Assembly: GCA_027619675.1 (NCBI GenBank)
Contig: JAQCHG010000140.1
Coordinates: forward strand, 1 to 5,757
Length of the DNA stretch: 5,757 nucleotides
DNA from: Cyanobacteriota bacterium
GTDB lineage: Bacteria > Cyanobacteriota > Cyanobacteriia > Phormidesmidales > Phormidesmidaceae
Direction of reading: 5' to 3'
Shown here: positions 1 to 5,757 of the stretch, in pieces
Numbering within the stretch: position 1 is the first letter of the stretch
Layout: every line of letters begins with the position of its first letter
Notes under the pieces: model-generated
What the model saw: the letters and a program-made list of their open reading frames with translations, nothing else
What the model was told of the DNA's origin: nothing
Databases searched by the model: none
Position numbers and translations under genes: made by a program

Positions 1-931
1 GGCCCTAGCGTGGATCCTGCCCCTGCGGGACACCTTTGCCTGCCTGTTTTTTGCCTCCGTGGGCATGTTGATCGATCCCCAGGTGCTGCTAGAAAACTGG
101 GTGTGGATTGTGGAATTGGTCAGCTTGGTGATGGTGGGCAAGGCCCTGGTGATTTTGCCCGTGGTGCTGCGGTTTGGCTATTCCTTTAAAACCGCCCTGC
201 TGGTGGCGGTGGGGCTCAATCAGATCGGGGAGTTTTCCTTTGTGCTAGCCCTCCAGGGCTTTAGCTTGGATCTGATTAATCAGCGCCAATACCTACTGCT
301 GTTAGGCACCGCCGCCATCACCCTAGTGGTCACCCCCGCCTGGATGAAAAGTGCCCCCGCCATTCTCACGGGGCTGCGGCACCTGCCGGGGATGCGCACC
401 TGGCTGCAACAGTTGGCGGAACCCAAAATGTTTTCGGTACCCGACAACATCGCCGGCCATGTGATCGTGGCGGGCTATGGCCGGGTGGGCCAGGTATTGG
501 TGAATATTCTGCAAAACCGGGGCTACGGCGTTCTGGTGATTGAAAACAGCGAGGCCGCCATCCAGCGGTTACGCCAGCGGCGGATTCCCTTCATCTACGG
601 CGATGCCGATGGGGAACAGGTGTTGGAAAAAACCCACCTAGAGGCGGCTAAAGCCCTAGCGATCGCCCTACCGGATCCCACCAGTACCCGTCTGCTGCTG
701 CAACGGGCCTTGAGCCGGGTGCCCGACCTAGACATCATCGCCCGCTCCCACACTGACCAGGAAATTGACCTGCTCACCCAAATGGGGGCGCGGGAGGTGG
801 TACAGCCAGAATTTGAGGCGGCCATGGAGTTGGGCTCCCACCTGCTGCGGACCCTAGGGGAAGAACCCCACAAGATTCTGGCGGTACTGGAGGGGATTCG
901 GGGCGATCGCTACCGCAGCATTCGCAGTTAG
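1..931 (+). CDS. Kef-type (CPA2) cation:proton antiporter with RCK/TrkA-N domain, 5'-truncated by window edge
   Basis: This is the C-terminal part (309 codons, frame starting at base 2) of a membrane antiporter that exchanges monovalent cations (K+ or Na+) for protons. The reading frame is open to the window edge. Bases 2-58 encode a segment ending PLRDTFACLFFASVGMLIDP, typical of the family, so the GTG at 59 is internal and the real start lies upstream. The visible part begins with the last transmembrane segments. They include the CPA2 hallmark NQIGEFSFVLA (around 215-250), whose acidic residue lies in the ion path. A short linker follows, then a cytosolic Rossmann domain with the nucleotide-binding motif GYGRVG (473-490), an acidic VIEN at the end of the second strand, and GDAD. 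The protein ends soon after this RCK_N unit, and I see no TrkA_C (RCK_C) domain. The family is known to be gated by NAD(H) or other nucleotides. Whether K+ or Na+ is carried cannot be read from this fragment. The TAG stop is followed by repeats and no obvious terminator. Confidence 0.93.
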   Translation, partial: ALAWILPLRDTFACLFFASVGMLIDPQVLLENWVWIVELVSLVMVGKALVILPVVLRFGYSFKTALLVAVGLNQIGEFSFVLALQGFSLDLINQRQYLLLLGTAAITLVVTPAWMKSAPAILTGLRHLPGMRTWLQQLAEPKMFSVPDNIAGHVIVAGYGRVGQVLVNILQNRGYGVLVIENSEAAIQRLRQRRIPFIYGDADGEQVLEKTHLEAAKALAIALPDPTSTRLLLQRALSRVPDLDIIARSHTDQEIDLLTQMGAREVVQPEFEAAMELGSHLLRTLGEEPHKILAVLEGIRGDRYRSIRS

Positions 932-937
932 AGGTTG

Positions 938-965
938 GGATTTTGGATTGCGGATTTTGGATTGC
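938..965. repeat. Two perfect tandem copies of a 14-bp unit built from heptamers
   Basis: The unit GGATTTTGGATTGC occurs at 938-951 and again, identically, at 952-965. Each unit is itself two related 7-mers, GGATTTT and GGATTGC, so the period is 7. It begins 6 bp after the antiporter stop codon. Heptamer tandem repeats between genes are characteristic of filamentous cyanobacteria (the STRR class). This block has a different sequence from the CT-rich heptamers that follow. Confidence 0.85.
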
Positions 966-981
966 GGCTTCTTGGCTGTGG

Positions 982-1102
982 TCTCCTGTCTCCCGACGCC
1001 TGCCTCCTGCCTTCTGCCTCCTGCCTCCTAGCTCCTGGATTCTGACTCCTGACTCCTGACTCCTGGATTCTGAATCCCTGCCTCCTGCCTCCCTACCTCC
1101 TC
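982..1102. repeat. STRR-type heptanucleotide tandem array, consensus NCTCCTG (CAGGAGN on the other strand)
   Basis: About 17 degenerate 7-bp units run through this stretch. The first 13 (982-1072) keep exact 7-nt phase. Examples are CCTCCTG at 1003 and 1017, three consecutive ACTCCTG at 1045-1065, and GATTCTG at 1038 and 1066. An extra base at about 1073-1080 breaks the phase, and the pattern then resumes with CCTCCTG at 1081. The strand shown is strongly pyrimidine-rich. The pattern matches the short tandemly repeated repetitive sequences described in cyanobacteria such as Calothrix and Nostoc/Anabaena. There are no spacers of CRISPR size, and it is not a credible coding region. Its function is unknown in the family; expansion by slippage is the usual explanation. 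Confidence 0.88.
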
Positions 1103-1154
1103 AAAAAAACAGCAAACCAAAGCACCCACAAACCCTAGACGGTATCCCGTTTGA

Positions 1155-1184
1155 TTGACAGGGTTGCCCGGTGGTAGAAATACT
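1155..1184 (+). promoter_or_regulatory. Candidate sigma70-type promoter for the solute-binding protein gene
   Basis: A perfect -35 hexamer TTGACA (1155-1160) is followed, after 18 bp, by AATACT (1179-1184), which matches 4 of 6 positions of TATAAT. This would put the transcript start near 1190 and leave a leader of about 80 nt before the ATG at 1272. The leader contains GGGATC...GATCCC (1195-1212), a weak 6-bp stem, and the perfect palindrome GCGCCATGGCGC (1228-1239), which abuts a HIP1 octamer (1238-1245). The -10 match is imperfect, so this is a prediction from sequence only. Confidence 0.45.
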
Positions 1185-1271
1185 GCATTTATTTGGGATC
1201 CTTGCCGATCCCGGTCAGGCCATCCCTGCGCCATGGCGCGATCGCCGTTCTACACCCAAGGGTTAACACCT

Positions 1272-2957
1272 ATGTTCCTATCTGGTCTTTTGCAGCGGTG
1301 GCACCGTTGGCAGCCACTTCACCTCTTCCACCGCCGACGTTGGCGGCCTGTGCAGTTGACGGCCCTGTTTGGGGTGTGTCTAGCCCTGGTGGTAGCCTGT
1401 GGCGGCGGCAGTCCAGAAGGGGAACCGGAAACCGGTCCCCCCCCCGAGAGCGGCGGGCGCGTCACCATCGGCACCACCCTCTCGGCCCGTACCTTGGATC
1501 CCGCCGATGCCTACGAAATTTTCCCTGGCATTTTGCTGCACAACCTCGGAGATCAGCTCTACGCCTACGAACCGGGCACCACAGACCTCGTGCCCCAACT
1601 GGCCACGGATCTGCCCACCATCAGCGACGACGGCCTCACCTACACCATTCCCCTGCGGGAGGATGTCACCTTCCACGATGGCACCCCCTTCAACGCCGAG
1701 GCGATGGCGTTTTCCATCCAGCGGTTTATGGAAAATGGCGGGCGTCCGGCCTTTTTGCTGGCGGAAAAAATTGAGACGGTGGAAGCGACTGGGGACTATG
1801 AACTGACCCTGACCCTGAAGGCTCCCTTCGCCGCCTTTACCGCACTGCTCACCTTCTGGGGGGTAACCCCAGTGCCGCCAGCGTCCTACACCATTGGCGA
1901 AGGGGATTTCATCCCCGACAGCTTCATCGGCACGGGTCCCTACAAGGTGGCGTCCTTTAGCAGCGACGCCATCAAGCTGGATGTGAATGAAGACTACTGG
2001 GGTGAAAAGCCCGCCAACGAGGGTATTGACATCCAAATTTTCACCAGTGCCGCTAACCTCTACAACACCTTCACCACGGGTGGGGTGGATGTGGCCTACC
2101 AAACCCTGGACCCCGACCAAATCGCCAGCCTAGAGGCAGACGCCGATCGCGGCGGTTGGCAGGTGATTGAGGCGGGCACCACGGTGATCAACTACATGAG
2201 CCTCAACCAAAAGATTGAGCCCCTGAACGATGTGCGGGTGCGGCAAGCGATCGCCGCCATGATCGACCGCAACCTAGTGAACGAACGGGTTTTCAAGGGC
2301 CAAGCCGAGCCCCTCTACAGCCTCATCCCCACCAGTTTTGACTCCTATGAGCCGGTCATGCAGGAAGCCTACGGCGATGGCAACTTTGAGTTGGCGCGGG
2401 AACTGCTGACGGAGGCGGGCTTCTCGGAAGACAACCCCTTCACCTTTGAAATTTGGTACCCCTCCGCCTCCACCACCCGCGAAGTGGTGGCGGGCACCCT
2501 GAAGGAGTCCTTTGAAACTGGGCTGCCGGGGTTGGTGCAGGTGGAAGTGCAAACCGCCGAAAGCGCTACCCTCTGGGGCAATGTGGACAAGGGCATTTAT
2601 CCCTCGGTGTTGGCCAACTGGTACCCCGACTACTACGACGTGGATACCTTTGTGCAGCCCTTTTTGAGTTGTACCAAGGGATCGGATGCCACCCTCTGCG
2701 AGGAAGGGGCCAGCCAAAGCAACGGCTCTTTTTACTACAACGCCAAGGCCAATGACCTGATTTCCGCCCAACGGGCAGAGCAGGATCCCGCCGCACGGGA
2801 GGCCATTTTTAAGGAGATTCAACCCCTGCTGATGGAGGATGTGCCCTACATTCCCCTCTGGCAAAACAAGGACTATGTCTTTGCCCAGGGTGGGGTTGAG
2901 GGGGTCGCCATTCAGCCCACCCAACAGTTCCTCCTCTGGCAAATCAGCAAGGGATAG
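1272..2957 (+). CDS. ABC transporter solute-binding lipoprotein, family 5 (peptide/nickel type, DppA/OppA-like)
   Basis: The 561-aa product is a periplasmic solute receptor anchored as a lipoprotein. ATG 1272 was chosen because it gives a basic n-region (HRRRWR around residues 20-25), a hydrophobic stretch and the lipobox LVVAC, with Cys43 as the lipidated residue. AAGGG (1258-1262) lies 9 nt upstream. The frame runs upstream to a TTG at 1155, but that extension is not signal-like and overlaps the promoter candidate. A low-complexity linker (residues 44-62, rich in G, P and E) precedes the mature domain. Family landmarks are SDDGLTYTIPLR and FHDGTPFNAE (about 118-143), FSIQRF (147-152), GTGPYKV (220-226), DVRVRQAIAAMIDR (about 320-333) and NWYPDYYDVDTF (from about 449). 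Cys467 and Cys476 could form a disulfide in the periplasm. The length is close to the usual 510-550 aa plus the linker. No permease or ATPase gene adjoins it, so its transporter partners are encoded elsewhere. The substrate is probably an oligopeptide, but it cannot be deduced here; nickel or glycosides are possible. Confidence 0.93.
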   Translation: MFLSGLLQRWHRWQPLHLFHRRRWRPVQLTALFGVCLALVVACGGGSPEGEPETGPPPESGGRVTIGTTLSARTLDPADAYEIFPGILLHNLGDQLYAYEPGTTDLVPQLATDLPTISDDGLTYTIPLREDVTFHDGTPFNAEAMAFSIQRFMENGGRPAFLLAEKIETVEATGDYELTLTLKAPFAAFTALLTFWGVTPVPPASYTIGEGDFIPDSFIGTGPYKVASFSSDAIKLDVNEDYWGEKPANEGIDIQIFTSAANLYNTFTTGGVDVAYQTLDPDQIASLEADADRGGWQVIEAGTTVINYMSLNQKIEPLNDVRVRQAIAAMIDRNLVNERVFKGQAEPLYSLIPTSFDSYEPVMQEAYGDGNFELARELLTEAGFSEDNPFTFEIWYPSASTTREVVAGTLKESFETGLPGLVQVEVQTAESATLWGNVDKGIYPSVLANWYPDYYDVDTFVQPFLSCTKGSDATLCEEGASQSNGSFYYNAKANDLISAQRAEQDPAAREAIFKEIQPLLMEDVPYIPLWQNKDYVFAQGGVEGVAIQPTQQFLLWQISKG

Positions 2958-2963
2958 ATGGAA

Positions 2964-3041
2964 TCGTTTCGTCCCATCCGAGACCTGCCCAGGGCGCAGA
3001 CCCCTGCGCCCCTACGGAGTTTCTAGGATGGAATGAGACGG
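2964..3041 (+). terminator. Composite stem-loop after the binding-protein gene (possible terminator or 3'-end stabiliser)
   Basis: The outer arms 2964-2979 and 3026-3041 pair over 16 positions: 12 Watson-Crick pairs, three G-U wobbles and one mismatch. Next, GAGAC (2980-2984) can pair with GTTTC (3019-3023). At the tip, GGGCGCAG (2992-2999) and CTGCGCCC (3004-3011) form a perfect 8-bp GC-rich stem with a 4-nt loop. It starts 7 nt after the stop codon at 2957. All the wobbles are G-U in + strand RNA and would be C-A mismatches in - strand RNA, so the structure fits the upstream transcript. No U-tract follows, so it is not a textbook intrinsic terminator. The tip resembles the GC-rich palindromes often dispersed between cyanobacterial genes, so a small repeat element is an alternative. 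Confidence 0.6.
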
Positions 3042-3096
3042 CATTGCTGCACTGGGAATTATCCCGAACTGGCGTTAACCAAGGATTCTAGCGGGG

Positions 3097-4104
3097 TTAC
3101 CCTGCCTCGGGAGTACACGGATCTTGGGCTTGCTGATCAAGCCTGATGTTGCCGGAGGTCCCGGTATTCAGGGCCGCCTGAGCATTGCGTCGCCACTGGG
3201 CGGGCTTGATGCGCCGCAGGGCCGAGGCGGGAAAGCGCTGATCCCACCCGGTCTCGGTTAGGGTCGCCAAGTCCTCCAGCTCCGGGGCCTGGTTGCCGGG
3301 GTAGGGGTGGAAGTCCGCCACATCGGTGGGTTGGGCAAAGCGCTGATTCCAGGGGCAGACATCCTGGCAAATATCGCAGCCCGCCACCCAGCCCTGGAGG
3401 TTGGTGGCGATCGCGTCCGGCAGAGTCTCCGCCCGGTTTTCAATGGTGTGGTAGGCAATGCAGCGGTTAGCATCCACCACCCCAGGGGCAGTGATCGCCG
3501 CCGTGGGGCAGGCCTCTAGGCAGCGGGTACAGGTGCCGCAATGGGCGGTGTGGGGCGCATCGGGGGGGAGATCTAAATTGGTGAGAATTTCCCCCAGGAA
3601 CACCCAGGACCCATAGTCCCGCGTGATCACATTGCCGTTTTTGGCAACCCACCCCAGCCCCGCCTGCTGCGCCCAAAATTTGTCCTGCACGGGTCCCGTA
3701 TCCACGTAGTAGCGGGTGGTGATGGCGGCATCCTGTGCCTCCAACCAGAGGGCCAGGGCCTTCAGCTTTTTCCCCAGCACCCGATGGTAGTCGCGGCCCC
3801 AGCCGTAGCGGGAGATTTTGCCGTGGCGGGGATCGTCCGAATGGGGGTGGGGGGTGTAGTAGTTGAGGGCAACGCAGATCAGCGATCGCGCCGTCGGCAT
3901 CACCAGGCGAATATCCTGGCGTTTGGGGTTGGCCATCCAAGCCATATCCGCCTGGTGGCCCTGGTCTAACCAGCGCTGTAGCGCCTGCTGCCCCGCCCGT
4001 TCCGCCCCTTCTGGCTGGGGGGGAATGGTGGCGATCCCCACCCGATGGCAGCCCAGGGCGATCGCCTGGGCTTTAATAGCAGCAGCAGTCAGAGTCGTCA
4101 TCAT
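3097..4104 (-). CDS. queG: tRNA epoxyqueuosine(34) reductase
   Basis: QueG is a cytoplasmic enzyme that uses cobalamin and two [4Fe-4S] clusters to reduce epoxyqueuosine to queuosine at the wobble position of GUN-anticodon tRNAs, the last step of queuosine synthesis. From ATG 4104 the product is 335 aa. It shows [15 protein letters not shown] in the B12-binding N-terminal domain and YYVDTGPV, whose Asp135 aligns with the proposed proton donor of known QueG enzymes. Next come [11 protein letters not shown] and a ferredoxin-like pair of motifs: [12 protein letters not shown] (Cys189, 192, 195, 199), then Cys215 and [11 protein letters not shown] (Cys243, 246, 250). The tail reaches only [15 protein letters not shown], the beginning of the C-terminal HEAT-like part, so it is shorter than the E. 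coli protein (379 aa). The open frame extends to 4221, with further ATGs at 4134 and 4131. ATG 4104 or 4101 best fits the family's N-terminus; neither has a clear Shine-Dalgarno. It is convergent with the binding-protein gene and divergent from the protease gene. Confidence 0.95.
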   Translation of the reverse strand: MMTTLTAAAIKAQAIALGCHRVGIATIPPQPEGAERAGQQALQRWLDQGHQADMAWMANPKRQDIRLVMPTARSLICVALNYYTPHPHSDDPRHGKISRYGWGRDYHRVLGKKLKALALWLEAQDAAITTRYYVDTGPVQDKFWAQQAGLGWVAKNGNVITRDYGSWVFLGEILTNLDLPPDAPHTAHCGTCTRCLEACPTAAITAPGVVDANRCIAYHTIENRAETLPDAIATNLQGWVAGCDICQDVCPWNQRFAQPTDVADFHPYPGNQAPELEDLATLTETGWDQRFPASALRRIKPAQWRRNAQAALNTGTSGNIRLDQQAQDPCTPEAG

Positions 4105-4235
4105 GGAGCGGTGCGCAGGCTTGGCCCGCATCATAACTCTGGATTCTTCTGGAAATACTCTGTAATTGCATGACACGAAAGGGGCCATTGTGCCCAAACT
4201 AGTAACGAAGCCCCGCTCCATATCCCCCTCTCCCT
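4105..4235. other. Divergent intergenic region between queG and the metalloprotease gene
   Basis: These 131 bp must carry the start signals of both divergent genes, unless queG begins at its upstream ATGs (4134/4131), which would shorten the region to about 100 bp. I found no pair of -35/-10 hexamers good enough to call on either strand, and no purine-rich ribosome binding site before ATG 4236; the preceding bases are pyrimidine-rich. GGGC (4182-4185) and GCCC (4192-4195) could form only a trivial stem. Confidence 0.5.
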
Positions 4236-5757
4236 ATGTTGCGTCCGTTGCGTTTGGTCCGTTTGCGAAAATTTTGGCTCAGCCTAGCCCTTGGGCTATT
4301 ACTGTCCGGGTTACTGGCCTTCGTGCAAGGCCACGGTTGGCAATTGGGGGGGGCGATCGCCCACGCCCAAGATACCGCCGCCGATGAAGAAGCCGCCCCC
4401 AGTGACGAGAATCTGGACCCCTTCAGCGGTGGCTACACCCAACCCTTTGACAGTTTGGTGAGTGGCCTCGAAAAACAGGAGGGCCTGTTCACCACCTACA
4501 CCGACCTGAAGGAAGGGCAAGCCTACCTGGCCATTCGCCCCAACCAAATCAACCGCAACTTCATGATGATGGCCACCCTGGAGACGGGGATCGGGGAAGC
4601 GGGACTCTTCCGGGGCTGGCCCATCAACGACGTGGTATTCCAATTTCGCGAAGCCCCCAACAATCGCCTCCAGGTGGTAGTGCCCAACACCTACATCCGC
4701 AATCCAGACGGCGAGGGGTGGCAACAGCGGCTGCTGGACGGATCCTTCAGCGACTCGATTATTTTTGCCGTGGACGTGATCAGCACTGACCCGGCCACCG
4801 GGGCCAAGGTGATTGACCTCACCTCCCTGATCATGGAGCGGGATTTGGTCAATACCTTTCGCTCCTTGGGGTGGGCCGTGGGGGGCTATGGCCCCAGCTA
4901 CGACCTATCGCGCCTCAGCAGTGTCGAAACCTTCCCTGAAAACCTGGAAATTGGCACCGACATCGCCTTTACCGGGGGGGGCTTTGGGGATGATCCCCTA
5001 GCGGCGTTATTTGGCTTTGCCCTGCGCAGTTTGGCGGACGATCGCGGCTTTTCCCTCAACATTCGCTACAGCCTGTCCCAACTGCCCATCAACAACGGCT
5101 ATGAATCCCGCGCCGCCGATGAGCGGGTGGGGTACTTCCTGTCCGCCTTCCGGGCTCCCTTCCGGGCGGGGCAGGCCGATCCCTTTGTGCGCTACATCAA
5201 CCGCTGGCACCTAGAGAAACAGGATCCCAATGCCGAGTTATCTCCCCCCAAGGAACCCATTGTGTTCTGGGTGGAAAATACGGTGCCCCCCCAGTACCGT
5301 CAGGCCATCCGCGACGGCATTTTGATGTGGAATGAAGCCTTTGAACGGGCGGGGTTTAAGGATGCTATTCAGGTCTATCAAATGCCCGATCGGGCGGATT
5401 GGGACCCCGCCGATGTGCGCTTTAACGTGGTGCGCTGGTCCGATTCCATCAGCCCCTGGGCCATTGGCCTGGGACCCTCGCGGGTGAACCCCATCACCGG
5501 AGAAATCCTCGATGCCGACATTATTTTGGATGCCAACACCATCCGCTATCTCCAGCAGCAGTACCAAACCCGAGGGTTAGACAGCAATCCAGAGGCCCAA
5601 TTCTATCTGCAAAACTGCGGCCAGCGATCGCAGCTTTGGTACCTACAATGGATGGCCCTCCAGCGCCATGGGGAAGACGGCTTAGATCCCGACATGTGGC
5701 GGGAAGCGGTGCCCGACTTTACCTCCAACAACCGCCTCACCGACGACCACTGCGCGG
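4236..5757 (+). CDS. Secreted zinc-dependent metalloprotease (DUF5117/DUF4953 type), 3'-truncated by window edge
   Basis: The frame is open from ATG 4236 to the last base (507 codons plus one base). Consecutive in-frame stops at 4200-4205 make this the first possible start. The N-terminus is a clear Sec signal peptide: basic residues (R3-K12), a hydrophobic core (about 15-30) and a likely cleavage after AHA at residue 44. The mature part has an acidic linker (DTAADEEAAPSDE), then a region resembling DUF5117. Next is the start of the metzincin-like catalytic region: VENTVPPQYRQAIRDG (from residue 346), WNEAFERAGF (365-374), VRWSDS and NPITGEILDADI. These resemble the stretch that precedes the HExxHxxGxxH-type zinc site in this family. 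That site is not in the window, so catalytic competence cannot be confirmed. The family is known as zinc-dependent metalloproteases of largely unstudied role. The product is inferred to act in the periplasm or outside the cell. Two G8 runs (4346-4353 and 4974-4981) lie in the gene, but the frame holds across both. The family assignment comes from recalled motifs. Confidence 0.85.
   Translation, partial: MLRPLRLVRLRKFWLSLALGLLLSGLLAFVQGHGWQLGGAIAHAQDTAADEEAAPSDENLDPFSGGYTQPFDSLVSGLEKQEGLFTTYTDLKEGQAYLAIRPNQINRNFMMMATLETGIGEAGLFRGWPINDVVFQFREAPNNRLQVVVPNTYIRNPDGEGWQQRLLDGSFSDSIIFAVDVISTDPATGAKVIDLTSLIMERDLVNTFRSLGWAVGGYGPSYDLSRLSSVETFPENLEIGTDIAFTGGGFGDDPLAALFGFALRSLADDRGFSLNIRYSLSQLPINNGYESRAADERVGYFLSAFRAPFRAGQADPFVRYINRWHLEKQDPNAELSPPKEPIVFWVENTVPPQYRQAIRDGILMWNEAFERAGFKDAIQVYQMPDRADWDPADVRFNVVRWSDSISPWAIGLGPSRVNPITGEILDADIILDANTIRYLQQQYQTRGLDSNPEAQFYLQNCGQRSQLWYLQWMALQRHGEDGLDPDMWREAVPDFTSNNRLTDDHCA

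Larger units (their letters stand above)
659..5631. repeat. Dispersed HIP1 octamers (GCGATCGC)
   Basis: Perfect GCGATCGC octamers begin at 659, 903, 1238, 2247, 3407, 3882, 4058, 4353 and 5624, about one per 640 bp. Eight lie in coding sequence and one (1238) in the leader of the binding-protein gene. HIP1 over-representation is a known hallmark of many cyanobacterial genomes and is the strongest taxonomic clue here. The count was made by eye. Confidence 0.9.

Noticed and set aside
59..931. GTG at 59 as the true start of the antiporter gene
   Set aside because: The in-frame codons upstream (2-58) encode a conserved transmembrane motif, so the gene continues beyond the window edge.
932..981. 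Intrinsic terminator after the antiporter gene
   Set aside because: I see no GC-rich hairpin followed by a T-run here, only tandem repeats without inverted symmetry.
982..1102. CRISPR array
   Set aside because: Units are 7 bp and contiguous, with no unique spacers and no cas genes.
1028..1234. Small - strand reading frame across the heptamer array
   Set aside because: Its translation comes partly from the repeat itself (QESES-like residues), with no ribosome binding site or recognisable domain.
1155..1271. TTG at 1155 as start of the solute-binding protein (39 extra residues)
   Set aside because: The extension is not signal-like, would place the lipobox far from the N-terminus, and overlaps a TTGACA-type promoter. 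ATG 1272 gives a proper lipoprotein signal.
1272..1350. Twin-arginine (Tat) signal in the binding-protein N-terminus
   Set aside because: HRRRWRP has consecutive arginines but lacks the rest of the SRRxFLK pattern, and the lipobox at Cys43 indicates an ordinary lipoprotein signal.
1380..2120. Long antisense reading frame (246 codons, - strand) inside the binding-protein gene
   Set aside because: It is a glycine-rich, low-information translation opposite a well-supported gene in GC-rich DNA, with no family motif. It is a shadow. The same applies to the antisense frame at 2274-2942.
4105..4221. Longer N-terminus of QueG starting at 4221
   Set aside because: The extra residues have no counterpart in my recollection of the family, whose N-terminus matches the part from the double ATG at 4104/4101. 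The upstream extension would also occupy most of the divergent promoter region.
4311..4724. Antisense - strand reading frame opposite the metalloprotease N-terminus
   Set aside because: The + strand frame has a signal peptide and family motifs. The - strand product is a GV-rich shadow. The same applies to 5007-5210 and 5238-5567.

Overview
The window looks like chromosomal DNA from a GC-rich cyanobacterium, quite possibly a filamentous one. Three things point there. The octamer GCGATCGC (HIP1) occurs nine times by eye in 5.76 kb. A long heptanucleotide tandem array of the cyanobacterial STRR type lies between two genes. The four proteins read like cyanobacterial versions of their families. 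Gene starts mostly lack strong Shine-Dalgarno sequences.

Layout: (1) Positions 1-931, + strand, hold the 3' part of a CPA2/Kef-type cation:proton antiporter: its last membrane segments, then a cytosolic Rossmann RCK/TrkA-N domain. (2) Positions 932-1271 are non-coding. They hold two heptamer-based repeat blocks (938-965 and 982-1102), a candidate sigma70-type promoter (1155-1184) and a 5' leader. (3) Positions 1272-2957, + strand, encode a lipoprotein solute-binding protein of the peptide/nickel ABC family (SBP_bac_5), with no permease or ATPase gene in view. (4) Positions 2958-3096 separate two convergent genes and carry a composite stem-loop of about 78 nt. (5) Positions 3097-4104, - strand, encode epoxyqueuosine reductase QueG. 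(6) Positions 4105-4235 are the divergent intergenic region. (7) Positions 4236-5757, + strand, hold the N-terminal part of a secreted zinc-dependent metalloprotease of the DUF5117/DUF4953 type, cut by the window edge before its expected zinc site.

The genes do not form a pathway. Each sits in its own transcriptional context: + / + with a 340-bp gap, then a convergent pair, then a divergent pair. Their themes are membrane ion exchange, periplasmic solute capture, tRNA wobble-base modification and a periplasmic or exported peptidase. I see no phage, transposase, CRISPR, tRNA or defence gene and no convincing undescribed multi-gene system. The parts most worth a second look are non-coding: the heptamer arrays and the stem-loop after the binding-protein gene.
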